Origin: Berghia stephanieae | Lineage: Eukaryota; Mollusca; Gastropoda; Nudibranchia; Aeolidiidae | Assembly (NCBI GenBank): GCA_034508935.3 | Contig: CM067443.1 | Location: 127,478,349-127,542,348 of the forward strand | Length of the DNA stretch: 64,000 nucleotides | Direction: 5' to 3' | In this document: piece by piece, positions 51,753 to 63,962 of the stretch | Position numbering within the stretch: the first letter of the stretch is position 1 | Layout: the number at the start of each line of letters is the position of its first letter | Notes under the pieces: generated by a model | Told to the model about the DNA's origin: nothing | Seen by the model: the letters and a program-made list of their open reading frames with translations, nothing else | Database searches by the model: none | Made by a program: the position numbers and the translations under genes

Positions 51753-54700
51753 GTATATCTATTTTATTTTATAAAAATTTCAGTTATTTATCGACAAGGA
51801 TAATGAATTAATTATTGTTCTTTACGAACCATGTTTCATATTCATAAGCAAGCCTTATGAGATCAAAATTTTGGAGTCCTCACATGAGTCAGAATGTGCT
51901 GATATTTAAGTAAATATACTACCCAATGACAAGAAGATGCTTCAATTATATTCAGGAACGTCCACGTAATCTTAAAATATTCTACTTTTTAAACCAAATT
52001 ATGACTAGAGGGCATAGCATGATGGGAAATTTCCGAAAGTTATAAATTACAGACTTTTTAAAAATGTTAATTAACTCTTTAAGATTCAACCCGACAAAAA
52101 CCGACAACGGCATAATATTCATGGGTGGGGTAGTCAAGACTGGCCTCAATAAGTAAAATCCAATCGTTGTGAAGGAAATTACAGGCCTGTCACTGTCGCA
52201 GGATGTTTTCTGCTTTGATTTTTATAAATTTGCTGACAAAAAATAAAATATGGTGTAGAAATTACGATTTTGGATCCTATTTTATTTGCGGGTGAAAGCC
52301 ATTGACATTGCACTTTGTTTGGTAAAAATCGGAAAAAAATTACGACTTTGGTGATGAAAAATGACTTTGATAACAATTTTTGTAAACTTTTAAAAATATT
52401 ATGAATAATTTATAACTTCCTTATTTGTGGGGCGATTTTGTCATTCTTGGTATCAATTTTATTGTAATAAAGAGATAGGAACTTCAGAGTTATTTTTTCT
52501 GATGTGAAATTATTACTTTGTAATTTTAGCACTAAGAAAAATAGTTGGTAAATAAATTTGTTACACCTCTTTGATCGACCGCCACCGTCCATTCATGTGG
52601 AATTGTGAATCAAGCGTCTCAAAGTCTTCGACCAATCACAGGCTATCTAGCCGGCTGGCCGAAATGAAGACGCTTCTCACTGTCAATGTATTACGATATT
52701 GTTATCCAAAGAATATAACACCTTTTTGAGTATGCCTAAAAGCTAAAATCTAAAAGTAAAAAATACAATTCTGAAGAATTTGAAAGTCACATTGCTGAAA
52801 TCAGCTTGAAAATAGAAGAACATTGGTCTTTATTTCAGAAAAATCGGTTGAAAACCAACGGTTTTACGAATAAATTTGATTTAGAAAACTGCTATTGTTT
52901 ATTTTAGCTTTTTTTAGCAACTTTTTTATTTATCGGCCGATTTTCTTGATTATTATATCATTCTTTATATCTCAGTGAGACGAGATCAGTGATATGCTTT
53001 GTTTGTTTCAAATGTAACTAGAACATAATTTGGCTTTTTTACCTATCAACCGTGCCTGGATAATATATTCAACAACGTGGTGATTGTGACGGAACTAGTG
53101 CTTCACCGATGAATCAATGCATTGTTGTCAGCTGTTGACATGTGAGCTGTCAGAACGACCAAATCGTTGAAGGGTCAAGATTCTCAATGGCCAATCGTTC
53201 TTCGATCAAAAAACTTAAGAAGTCACGAGAACAAAAGTTTGAAATTTGGTGATGGACGGACCTATGAAATCGCTTCTAGGCAGAGTTTAGCCATGAGTGA
53301 CCGTAGAAAACGATATAATGCGACTGCAGACATCAAAGGGTAGGCTTATATCATCAAAGGATGTCTACATGATTGACATGGCCATATAGGACACTCATTA
53401 TCTACTCCCCCAAAAATAATCTGAACACGAGAGGGTTAATGCATTATACAAATCTTGAACATTTAATGGTTTGTTCAGAGCAGATGAGAATCGAACCTGT
53501 AATAAAAAATGTGGAGTCAGTAGGTAGATATAGAGGGTTGAGTGATGCAGAAGGTAATTTTTAAAAATAACAAAACATGTTCATAATATGTAGTATTATA
53601 GACTCTAATTTTTTTGGTGGATCTGTGGAATTCTGTGATTTCCGAATTTTTTGTGGTTCATCGCTGATCTGTAATCATGGGTTTCGCTGGTTCAAAACTG
53701 GGGCCAATTTTCTAATCAATTTTTTGGTTTCATGTTTAATATTTATTAGGTTTCCTCTTTCAATGTTGATGATAATGATGTTTGTTTCAGGGAAATTCAA
53801 GCACCATATTTATTACTAAATATTTCAGTTGGTTATATACTTCTGGTTGTCACTAATATTTTAGTTTTAGTTTTATTTTACACTGAGTGTTCTCAGATTA
53901 TACTTATGCTCTCACTGTTTGTGATATTAATTAAGCTCAATAAATAGAAGTGATGAATTTATTTTTTTTAATGACAAATTCAAACAGTAAGTGAAATACC
54001 TGTATTGAAAAGAATTCAAGGGGGATAATTTTTGTGACGGAATTAAGTTGCTTTATGTTAAAAACAACAAAGAACAGAAAAAGAAAAATACCTCTGCTAC
54101 AATAAATTTGGCTTGGTAACGGCTTTAGATAGTAATGAAAGATCATCGTTCCAGTTAAGAGAAATTTAATACTTTTGGTTCCTTCTTTTTATAGTTGTAT
54201 GAAGAAAAGTTGAACCTTTTTCTTTTCAAGAATAAAAAGTTCTTTTATGGTGGTAGGTCTGATATAATTGTGGGATAAAGTGAAACTACCACCACATTAT
54301 CATCCCTACCACCACTACTACAACACACCACCACATCATCACCCATACAACCACTACTACAACTACCACCACTACATTATCATCTCTACTATCACTGCTA
54401 CAAAACTGCCACCTCATCATTATCCCTACCACCACTACTACAACTTCTACCACATTAGATTCCTACCACCACTATTACAACAACGAACAACACATGATCA
54501 TCCCTCCCACTACAACAAATGACACCACATCATCATCTCTACTACCACTACTACAACCACCACCACATCATCATCCCTACTATTACTACAACAACACCAC
54601 ATCATCATGCCTACCACCACACGACAAGAACCTTCCAATCTGAAAGCGAGTATGAATGTGAAGTTATAAGGTAGTACATGCTACATCATAACCGCATTAT

Positions 54701-56886
54701 GTAATGTTAAGTGTAGCGAAGATAGGAAAATAGGATTTTAGGAGAAAGAGGATGCTCTGTATTATACCATATAAAAATATTTAGCACTGCAAAAGGTATG
54801 AGTAGTCTTGATAGGTTGTTTCAATGGAGGCCATGACAGGAATCAGTACATTGGAACTATTCTGCGTAATGGTACTGTTCCGATGAAGTGGCTTGCACTG
54901 TAATATTATTAATTGTTGCATTTTTTTTAAAAATTGTATTTTGATATTTGAATTTAAAATGGACACATTTTCATTGGTTTTTCAAAGTTTGAATTGAAAC
55001 TCCTGGTAATGGTTTTAGAATAAATCATAAATTTTATTTCAATCTCATTAATGCTAATAATTGACTGTTGTTGTAAGTATTTCTCACTGTTGTTGTTTTG
55101 TAATAAATATCATTTTCATGTTTTTTTTAAATTTTCATGTTTGTTTTTACGAAATTGATATTTCACTATTACTTCATCAATGAATTTAACACAATATCGT
55201 ATTTTTGGTTAATAAAAGTTTGTTCCTGTATTTCATTTCCAGCAAGACATGACGTGATCTTATTATTTTTCATTTTTAACCATCTTCAAATATCCTTTCT
55301 AAATAGCATCACCATGAGTTATACTCAACATTAACACAGATCTCACAAAAACCTTTTGAAAATCAAGCATTTAAGCTTGTATGAATATATGTTACGTAAC
55401 ACATATGCAAGTTAGGATAAGACTTTTAACTATAAATTGTGTGGTATGTTAAATTTAAAAAATATCTTCTATATCCTAGACTATGACATGCATCTCTTCA
55501 ATGAGTATCAGCAACGGCTGAATGCCTTTTACAACCTGGACCTGACGAAGTACACATGTGTGCCAGACCAGATGCACCCTGGATATTTAGTAGTTGCTGC
55601 TGAGTCAATCAGAGAGGATGGATGTCACTGGGAAAGGGCTCAGATCACCAGGGTGGACAGGTAAAAAAAATGTTTAAAATTGAGCTTTTTATATAGCGCA
55701 ATATCCACTAAATGTGCTCAAAGCGCTTTATAAGGGGTCCCTGGCCAACAGCAACGTTTAACATGTAAGACTGGACACTATGCGCGATAGGCGATATTAC
55801 AATTTTTTCGGACAGAGACAACGCTGTTAACGGCCAGGTACTCATTTGACACCTGAGTACGGTGAGAGAATGTGAGTAAAGAGCCTTCTCTAAAGACTCA
55901 ACTATGCGCTGAGGGAGGCTTGAACCCAGGACCTTCCGATCCGAAAGCGAGTGTCATACCACAAGACCACATAGACGCACCTTTCTTAACATCAATTAGG
56001 TTAGAGATTGGTATGCTCGAATCAATTCCTCTTTGTCTTTCTTTTTCTTGGTTGCTTTAATTGTAATTCTAGTATGACACCATCAAGCTTAAAAAGTCCA
56101 CCAAAAGGATACATGGAAGACAGAAACATAACACTTGACATGCTGGATCAGTCGTGCCCCAGTAGATTAACGACCGCGTTTATCAATAGAGAAGAATGGC
56201 GGAAAGTGGTGAGATCTGCATCCCGTGTATCCCCCCGATGGTCATCAGATCATGGGATTGATGATGATGAATATGACCTAACTGTGTTGCAAGCGCCGTA
56301 AAACGCTTTAAAACAAACAAAAACATCACTAAGTTTCCATGTCGTCTGATCAATCTCAGTATAAGAACTTGGTCAGCACCTTTTTGAGATGACTCTCTCT
56401 GCTTTATGTCATTTTCAACTCTTCATGCTGCTTTTATGACATTTTACATAATTATAACATCAAATTTAAGGACCTTTCTCATCTTTAGAGATTTGAAAAT
56501 TTTAAAATTAATTCATTAAAAAATTTATTTTTTTTGCTCTTGCTCAATGAACTATCATGATAAATGTTATGCTTTCACTGTATTGTAGATTTAAATATTT
56601 ACCAAGCAAAAGCATTAAACCCAACAGAAGATTTTTAGAGAAAGCGGACAAGAGGACATAATTCTAAATCATATATGGACAAGTCTTTTTCACTGGTTAT
56701 TATCCTTATTAATCTTTCTGTACTGTAAGATGTGTTCATAAAAGAGTCATTTTGATCAAAACTGTTTTTTTGGTCTTTAGAAATTGAAAAACAATTTTTA
56801 AATTCCGCTTTTAAGATGGGTCGGTATGGGGGTTTGGAATCAATATCATCATAATCAGAATGGAGTTGGGGGGGGGGGGGGGGGGA

Positions 56887-56968
<82 letters not shown>

Positions 56969-59900
56969 GTTTGTCATCAATTTTGAATTCATCATGATCA
57001 ACATCATTCATGGCCGTCAACATTATTGTTTCCCTGTGCTCGTCTCGAAATGTTTTCTTTCTCTATCATTTTCTAAATGTTTTTTTTCAGTACTAGATAT
57101 TATAATTATATAATCCTCCAGTGGCAACAAGACAGCTGATGTATTTTTTGTTGACCTTGGCCACTCAGGCATCGTTGAAGTGGATAGATGTCGTGCCATA
57201 ACCTCTGACCTTTTCAACTTCTTGCCCCCTCAAGCAAGTCGGGTCAGCCTTGGTGGAGTTAAACCGGTAAGTGGAGGTTGCAGAATGTTAAGTTATCAGC
57301 AATTTGTGTCTGTCACTGCAAGATATCTGACCTCCAGGTTTTTGGAATTCTTGGTTTGTTAATTTTTTTAGTCTTTATTTTTATACACTGAATTATAAGC
57401 AGCATTTTAATCAAACCAAATGTACAAACATAAGGTGAAGTATTTCTGTACTATCTTGGTTGTTTCCATTTCGACATTGATTAATTTTGATAATGAAATC
57501 AAAATTGATTGTTTTTTTCAAGCAACTATAGAGATTAAATTTATTTTGTTTTCCAGGAGCTGTACATTTTAAAATGTTTGAGTAATCCATGGGTGCCAGT
57601 TTTCCGGTTCATGCCAGAATTCTGGTTTCGCGATATCTCGAAGTCAAATACCTCCGGTTTCAGTGTTTTGAGTAAAATAACCTAATAGCATCGGTAAAAA
57701 TTCGAAAACGTGATTCAGCCCAAGCCGGTGTCCATCACTAAATTTTTCAAAAAATGTTGAGGGAGTACCTCTGGTACTCTCTGTCTCTCACTGTTCTTTG
57801 GCTCCCCTAGAGAGACACAACTGCACTGTGAGTATTTCACTATGTATTATAAGTTGGTTTTAAAATCAAATTAATTTCCTCATTGTGTCAATATGTTTGC
57901 TGTGTAATCATTTAATAATGGTATAAAAACGGTGATGAAATAAGAGTAAAGTTTAGGCCGCATTTTCAGTAGGAACATTTTCAGGTTTGGTAAAGTGTTG
58001 AGATTTTAGTTTCAGGTTTCAGCACTTCTTCCTGCTGGCACCCATGGAGTAATCTTTGAATGTTTGAATAATCTCTGAGTAATTTATATTAGCAAGAAGT
58101 TTAAAGATAGCTCTTTCCAATCTTATGCTGATTGTTAAAATATAATGTGAAATGAAAGTTTATAACAGTGGAAAGTTAGCTTGCTCAGGAAAATCAGTAG
58201 TTTGGTGTAGCTACACTTGTTCCGTCCGAGAGATGCGCATAGTTCTTTTTGCTATTATAACAAAGAAGTAAAAAAAACTACAGCATTTGCACTGAATAAG
58301 TGTTTGTATAAATTAGTTATGATTTGACGGTTGTCACTACGAGTCATATTTTAATCGAATTGTCTTTTAGTTATCAACTTCATGGACTAGTCGTGCTACC
58401 AGCCTCCTTCAGAGAGAAACGGATGGACAAGAGGTCTTGACACTTCTCATGCATTATGATGAGAACAGCATGTGTTACACTGTCATCATCTACACCAGGT
58501 ATGGAAGTACATTGGCTTGTTGGTCATGAGCTAGGGATTTTATTTAAGTGATTGCTGTGCAGACTATTCCATACAGGTCATATATGACCTGCTATTTTTG
58601 ACACAATGCAGAGCAGACAAATCAGCATCATAGGTCATCAAAGTCCCACTTTCTTTTTTTTTTTTACTACATAACATGAGTAGATAAAGATCTTATATAT
58701 TGACATAAATGTTACCAGAAGAAGGTTATAATGACATTCAATCTATTGATACTGGTAATAAGTAGTCTTTAAAAAAAAAAAAGAACAAGAATGCGGTTTA
58801 TAATTGGCTAACAATATCCTGCGGTTAGGTAAAACACAACAGCCAATGAAAATGCATATATCCAGGTAGTACTTGGTTTTCAACAGATAGGCTAGGGAGA
58901 AGCGCTATCCACCATTACCATGTGAGACTTGTCTTCGCAAGCTGCCTGGCCAACCCCATAGTCTCAGAACAGAGACAGTGGGTCAGTAAATGAGACCGAG
59001 ACCTCTTATCCCCTCTATTTCTCTATTTCTCTTATATGCATTACCATTACCATTAATAAATGTATTTATCTTTCTAAATTTCTCATTTTGTCTGCATTTC
59101 TTTATAACATTTTATTTAAATATAAGAAAAGTCCAAACATCAATTTTCATCTGTGTATTGTTTTACTGAAGATATATTTATTCTCTGCTATAATTATCCC
59201 TTAGATTTATAACTTCAACCAACTGTTTTTATGTAGAGATTGTTGTAGTTTTTATTTTTTTCTTCTTGTCTCTAGACAGACACAGGGAACCTGGAGATCA
59301 CTCATTCATCAGATGCAACAGGAGGAGTTAGCTGTGGTAGGTCTGGCTTATATTTGTGTCAGGTTGTTCGGTAATACTTCACTCTTGTTAGAGTGCATTA
59401 TGGAGAAACCTGAAATACTTTCTATCTGAATGAACCAGCCTCATTTGGTGGTGAATTGATGCATATCAAATATCATTTATAAACCCTGGAAAACAAATAA
59501 AAACTGATTAAACCAAAAATGGCTAACTGAACTGTGATGATAATCTTTGTTTTTGGGGTCTCTTTAGAAATTATCCGCTGATTTTCCTCTGATAAAAGCT
59601 CAGGCCGATAAATGGTGGATCATGCCATGTCTTGTGGCATAATTTGACATCTATGTTTGATTGCGTGATTTTTTTATGAACATCCGAGTTTATGATATGC
59701 TAAGCAGACTGGTGCCAAATGTCAAAAAGTGACACTAGACCAGTGTTGATCTTGAATGAATTGATGAGTAACAGGAAAAGGGATGGGATAAATGGGTCTA
59801 AATGATTTTTTTTTCTCTCTCTTTATTTTTTTGTAGTTGTAGCATGCAGATTTTTGTTTGCAAATTGGTGTTCTATTGTTTTTGAGTGTATATTTGTTTA

Positions 59901-60789
59901 AATGCATGAGTTTAGTTGTATGTCTAGTTGTTCTGGTGAGGCCATCATTTTGTTTGTAATTTTGAACATGAGTTAAACGTTCTTTCGGTCTGTCTTTTAA
60001 GGGAGTCTGTCCAAGTTGTGTTATCACTGTCTGTTACGCTCATGTGGGGCTGTTACCTGTAGTCATTGCATGCGAATCTTGCAGTGCAGCGTTGTACATC
60101 TTCAATTGCTTTCCTTACAGATTGTAATTGTAGACCCTAAACTGTACTGGAATAATCTAAGATTGATCTTACGAGTGCAAAGTAGACAGTTTCTTTCAGG
60201 TTTGCATGGCAATGTCTGTTGTTTCTGTTGATAAACCCTAGAGTGCACATTGTTTTATTTTTTGTTATTTTGTTTTCGTGTGCTTGTTGTTTCAGGTTTT
60301 CTTGTACGATGATGCCTAAATTTGATTGGGTTTTATTTTTTCACATATTATCTTATTACATGCCCTGGGTCTTAGAAAGCAAGAATGATATGGTTTGAAA
60401 AAATTAGTTCAACAACACAAATTATGCTGCTTTTGAGACTGTGATGGACTAAATGGACATTGTGTGCAAGATTCAAATCCACAATCTTTATAGATCAGGA
60501 GCAGTATCACTTAATACGTAGCACACGGTGGACTCACTCTGTTTATCTATCCACAGGGCACGGGTGGCATGATAAAAGAGATCCTGACTGATGACATTGT
60601 GGAGGAATGTAAGTTTGATATGGAACACTTTTTTTCAGGGGAGTATCCCTTCCAACTCTCTTGATGAAGAATCATTGCCAGATTGGCTAATTGATTATTT
60701 TGTTATTCTTTTTTTTTTTTTTTTAATTTGTATAATTTGGATTCTATTATGAACAGTTTTCAATATCTGCAATAGTCAATCATTTTGGG

Positions 60790-60863
<74 letters not shown>

Positions 60864-63800
60864 GTTATCATCATCAACATTTTTTATTTATTTAGTTATT
60901 TGTCGTTTAAAATTTACATTGTCATGTGAATATAATTGTTTGCGTTACTTTTATGATTTGTAGACTGGTATGTAAATGTTGACAAGAAAAATGCATGTCA
61001 TCTGAGGAGGATAGTATATAATTCTGATGTAACAACAAGATCCTTTAACTGGGTTATTTTGATTGTGTGAAAATTTTCCATGAACACAACAAATATGTGT
61101 ACTGATAATATCTGCTGATTTATTTAACAATGTACCAATGCTGTTTAAATGATTCTTTTTCATTTTAGTTGTCTTGTTAACATTAACTTTTTTCTAAACA
61201 AAATTTCTTACAGGTTTGCGCAAGGTTACAGAGAGGTACAAGCAAGAAACAGAGTCTGAGACATGTGAAAATGGGGAGACTGAGAAACTGCCAGTTGAAG
61301 AAGAAGTTAATGAGAAAGAAGATATAGAGAAATGGAATGATGATCATGTGGTTGGAGGCAGTGATGACTTTCTAGCAGCCCTGGTCAACGTTTCTAAAAA
61401 TATCTCAACAGCATCTCAAAATCAAGTAAGGCTCATTTGACACGATTTGTTGCCAGTTTGTGTGTCAGGGAAAATGATGGCCACATGAATTAATATTCAA
61501 TTGTGATATAAGAAGGCTGGCATTATCAATAAAAAAATACATGATTACCGTTATAAACATGCAATTATAGTTGTAAGATAACTACACTAATTCCATGGAA
61601 TTTTTTTCTTCTTTTAATCTGCTGTTGTCAAACTTACTGCAAGATACAGACTAGATTCCAAGCATTTTATTTGTTGAATACACTGGGTTTTTATTTTTAA
61701 AAGACCCCAAATAAACATTTTGATCAAAAATCTATCATCACAGGTGCGGTATCGATATTGTGGAGCTCTCAGGGCACTTCACATTAAGTTTGCTAAATAT
61801 TTTGTGATAGGTGAGGAAATAACAAGGCCTTGAGAAGATCCAGTTTAATATCTCTTTCTTTCTTCATTAGAGCATAAGTTTTAAAAAGTGGAATTAAATT
61901 GTTTGTTTCCAGTCTATGTCATCATCAGAGACAGAACGGATGGTAACAGGCTTTGACTACCGCACATTGATGCAGACAAGATCCATCTCACTGACTCAGA
62001 TGCAACAAGAGAAGATAGTTGAGGCACAGGAGGTTACCAAGACCAATATAGAGCGGGATTTACAGAGGCTGGAGTCATGTAACAGTCAACATGATGATCA
62101 GGACTGGGGTAAGATACGGAATGAGGAAAGGTTGGAAGAAGAGTCATGACTCATCTTCATTAGAATCATTTAGAATTTACGGTTATTTTATTTTAAAGAT
62201 AAACAAACCAAAAGGCATGGAATGTAAAATTTATATCTCTTCTGTTTCTGCTGTAATTGGGTAATTAAGTTGATAAGTGAAAGCAATAGACACGCAGAAA
62301 TACTGAGCTATCTCTGTATCACTTTTACCATTGTTCATTTATTGTTGAGAGTATTCAATACTCAAATTAAAATCAGTATTTTTTTCTTTTCATCACCAGA
62401 TACAGTTCAAGACACTGACTACCATGTTGATATTATGTCCCAGATCTACCATGGTGTCCTAGAGAGGCAGTCCAGCAGTGATGATGGTTTGTTGTTATAT
62501 AATGGATGGAGTAATCGTTGGTACAATAACCTCAGGAATATCCGATTGGTTGATTGTCTCATGTTTGGAATTTCCTTCTATGTTATTATCTAACGTGAAC
62601 TTAATGGCAAATCACGTGATTGAGTCAGAATAAAATCAAAAGAATCATGATATATTTATCAAAAGTAAAGGATAAAGATAATGAGTGAAAAATGGCCTTA
62701 ATATTATTAATAGTAATAATGATAATAATAATAATAATAATAATAATAGACTCTTATAGAGCGCACAATATCCTCAACCATGAGGCTCTTGGCGCTTTAC
62801 ATCAACACAAAACAATATTAAAGAAAGTGCATGATATCAAAAAAGAAATGTTTCAAGGATTTCTTGAACACAGACAATGATTTGGACTGCCAGATGCTCT
62901 TTGGAATGGTGTTCCATACAGATGGACCAAAATGAGGAAGGACCTTGTTCCTGCTTTCGTACGAATGCGTGAGATAGTCACACGGGTGGTGTCATTGGAG
63001 GGATGCAAAGATCGGGTGTCAGATATTTCTTTAAGAGTTCTGTAAGGTAGGGAGAGGCAATGTTTTCCAGACAACGATAAACTAGGACACATGCTTTGAA
63101 TTCGACGCTTTTCTCAACAGGCAGCGAGGGTTATCTTCAAAGGAGAGGTGATAATTTTAACGTTTAGTGAGATTCATCACATTTAAAAAGAAAAATCATT
63201 GTTTTTAAGAAATTTTGTGGTTAAGAATGTTTCATCAACATGTCTTTGATAATATTGTTAATTGCTCATGCATATAACATGTATCCTTATTCATTAATGT
63301 GAGAATTAATGGAATTATGCTAATGACAAACAGCCAGTTTTGTGACCTAATATATTGTTATTTGTAGCTAGTGAAAAGATCAAGGTAATTAATTTCAAGA
63401 TCTGTTTCAGGATTGGACTTTGGAAATCAATCACTTAAAATTATTGGTGAAATTTTGAGGAAAAAAAAGTGTGCAAGTAGACAAATAAACTAAGAAAACT
63501 AAAGCTTGTGTATATATTTCCAACAAGCTTGTCAGCTCTCTCTTTTTTTTTTAATACAATCACATATGTTTTCATCAAAATACAGTTTTATCATCAAAAA
63601 TAATATACATAAAGCTCATGTGTGTGTGTGTTAAATATGAATATGGACCATAAAATGATTAAATTAGTGTCATGTATTTCACACCAGGCATGAGTTATCT
63701 GTGGGATGTGAACAGCATGCATGGGATGGCATCACACGAGAAGCAAAAGCCTTCATCTTCAGGAGGACTCTATTCAACAAATGATAAGGACATCGGAAGA

Positions 63801-63962
63801 CGTTATTATAATCAGCTGGATGATGAAAAAGATGGCGTAGAAGAGGATGAAACAATAATGAACAATAATGGGTATGAGATTGATGGTGATAATGGTAGTG
63901 CCAGTGCTAGTGTTGGACTGAGTGAGATGGACAGTTACCGGTTAGAGAAACAAATAAAAGAG
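51654..63962 (+). CDS. TDRD12: TDRD12-like Tudor-domain gene, 5' part (continues past window)
   Basis: Ten exons read 471 codons in unbroken phase from ATG 51677: 51654-51752, 55480-55660, 57122-57266, 58371-58498, 59276-59336, 60557-60608, 61214-61425, 61913-62108, 62400-62486, 63688-63962. The protein starts inside an extended Tudor domain: GLVTHIIDPSNFWMRIG (residues 8-24), a helix-rich spacer (YQQRLNAFYN), the Tudor core at about 54-115 with VFFVDLGHSGIVEVDRC, then a second half to about 190. Residues 205-250 are acidic. The rest is low-complexity with acidic and Ser/Gly stretches. Human TDRD12 likewise opens directly with a Tudor domain of this layout and carries helicase, zinc-finger, second Tudor and CS domains downstream, which would lie beyond this window. 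TDRD12 proteins act in germline piRNA biogenesis. The alternatives TDRD5/7 (LOTUS first), TDRD9 (helicase first) and TDRD1 (MYND first) fit less well. The family call rests on recalled layout. Confidence 0.72.
51753..55479 (+). other. TDRD12: Intron 1 (coding) of the TDRD12-like gene
   Basis: 3.7 kb, AT-rich. Contains only a trinucleotide array (54280-54620); no extra exon in the required phase was convincing. Confidence 0.6.
54280..54620 (+). repeat. ACC/ACT/ATC trinucleotide array without the composite tail
   Basis: CTACCACCACTACTACAAC and CCACATCATCATC blocks like those of the composite repeat, but not followed by the palindrome or the GGCATCTCTG tail. It may be the founder type or a truncated copy. 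Confidence 0.85.
55480..55660 (+). CDS. TDRD12: TDRD12-like exon, first half of extended Tudor
   Basis: Acceptor atatcctag, donor AG|gtaaaa, 181 bp, phase 1 to 2. It includes DYDMHLFNEYQQRLNAFYN and HPGYLVVAAESIREDGCHW. Confidence 0.85.
55676..55985 (-). mobile_element. tRNA-derived SINE, family A, copy 5
   Basis: The most complete copy: minus strand GTGGTATGACACTCGCTTTC + GGATCGGAAGGTCC, box B GGGTTCAAGCC, GAGTCTTT.GAGAAGGCTCTT, CAGGTGTCAAATGAGTACCT, GCCGTTAACAGCGTTGTCTC, and the tail TGCGCTATATAAAAAGCTCA. It lies in a TDRD12-like intron. Confidence 0.88.
55990..56330 (+). mobile_element. Chimeric retroposon J: SINE middle joined to a LINE C-terminus and tail
   Basis: 55990-56068 matches the fixed-head retroposon middle (TTTCTTTTTCTTGG.TGCTTTAATTGTAATTCTAG). 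It then switches to an open LINE-like tail: PPKGYMEDRNITLDMLDQSC, PSRLTTAFINREEWRKVVRS, DDDEYDLTVLQAP and stop, followed by GTTGCAAGCGCCGTAAAACG + CTTTAAAACAAAC, the same 3' tail as the retroposon family. Confidence 0.75.
56868..56966. repeat. Compound poly-G, (TA)n and (GA)n
   Basis: G run, about 25 TA units and 13 GA units in direct succession in a TDRD12-like intron. Confidence 0.95.
57122..57266 (+). CDS. TDRD12: TDRD12-like exon, Tudor core strands
   Basis: Acceptor aatcctccag, donor CCG|gtaagt, 145 bp. It encodes GNKTADVFFVDLGHSGIVEV and FNFLPPQASRVSLGGVKP. The VDLGHSG turn is typical of Tudor barrels. A nearer acceptor at 57090 gives an early stop. Confidence 0.88.
58371..58498 (+). 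CDS. TDRD12: TDRD12-like exon, second half of extended Tudor
   Basis: Acceptor tgtcttttag, donor AG|gtatgg, 128 bp. It encodes LSTSWTSRATSLLQRETDGQ through MCYTVIIYTR, the strand-rich segment that follows the core in extended Tudor domains. Confidence 0.82.
59276..59336 (+). CDS. TDRD12: TDRD12-like exon
   Basis: Acceptor gtctctag, donor GTG|gtaggt, 61 bp. It encodes QTQGTWRSLIHQMQQEELAV. Confidence 0.8.
60557..60608 (+). CDS. TDRD12: TDRD12-like exon
   Basis: Acceptor ctatccacag, donor GAAT|gtaagt, 52 bp. It encodes GTGGMIKEILTDDIVEE and enters and leaves in the phases its neighbours require. Confidence 0.78.
60795..60862. repeat. (TTA)n microsatellite
   Basis: About 22 units in the TDRD12-like intron before exon 61214-61425. 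Confidence 0.95.
61214..61425 (+). CDS. TDRD12: TDRD12-like exon, acidic segment
   Basis: Acceptor tttcttacag, donor CAA|gtaagg, 212 bp. It opens CLRKVTERYKQETESETCEN, is rich in Glu, and ends GGSDDFLAALVNVSKNIS and STASQNQ. Confidence 0.82.
61913..62108 (+). CDS. TDRD12: TDRD12-like exon
   Basis: Acceptor tttgtttccag, donor TGGG|gtaaga, 196 bp. It encodes SMSSSETERMVTGFDYRTLM and a Gln/Glu-rich helix (LTQMQQEKIVEAQEV). Confidence 0.8.
62400..62486 (+). CDS. TDRD12: TDRD12-like exon
   Basis: Acceptor tcatcaccag, donor GATG|gtttgt (weaker than the others), 87 bp. It encodes DTVQDTDYHVDIMSQIYHGV and LERQSSSDD. Confidence 0.75.
62713..63130 (+). mobile_element. Dispersed repeat with SINE-like TATAGAGCGC start
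   Basis: (AAT)n, then ACTCTTATAGAGCGCACAAT, GGCTCTTGGCGCTTTACATC, followed by about 330 bp including GGTGTTCCATACAGATGGAC and TTCGACGCTTTTCTCAACAG. The ATAGAGCGC...GGCGCTTTAC beginning resembles the TATATAGCGC...AAGCGCTTTATA end of SINE family A. Only one copy in the window, so its limits are approximate. Confidence 0.45.
63688..63962 (+). CDS. TDRD12: TDRD12-like exon, last one in the window
   Basis: Acceptor tttcacaccag, donor GAG|gtaaga, 275 bp, leaving in phase 0. It encodes GMSYLWDVNSMHGMASHEKQ, an Asp/Glu-rich run, then SASASVGLSEMDSYRLEKQI. The gene continues downstream. Confidence 0.78.

Noticed and set aside
53373-53564. Extra exon of the TDRD12-like gene in its first intron
   Set aside because: No convincing acceptor; the flanking exons already join in matching phase.
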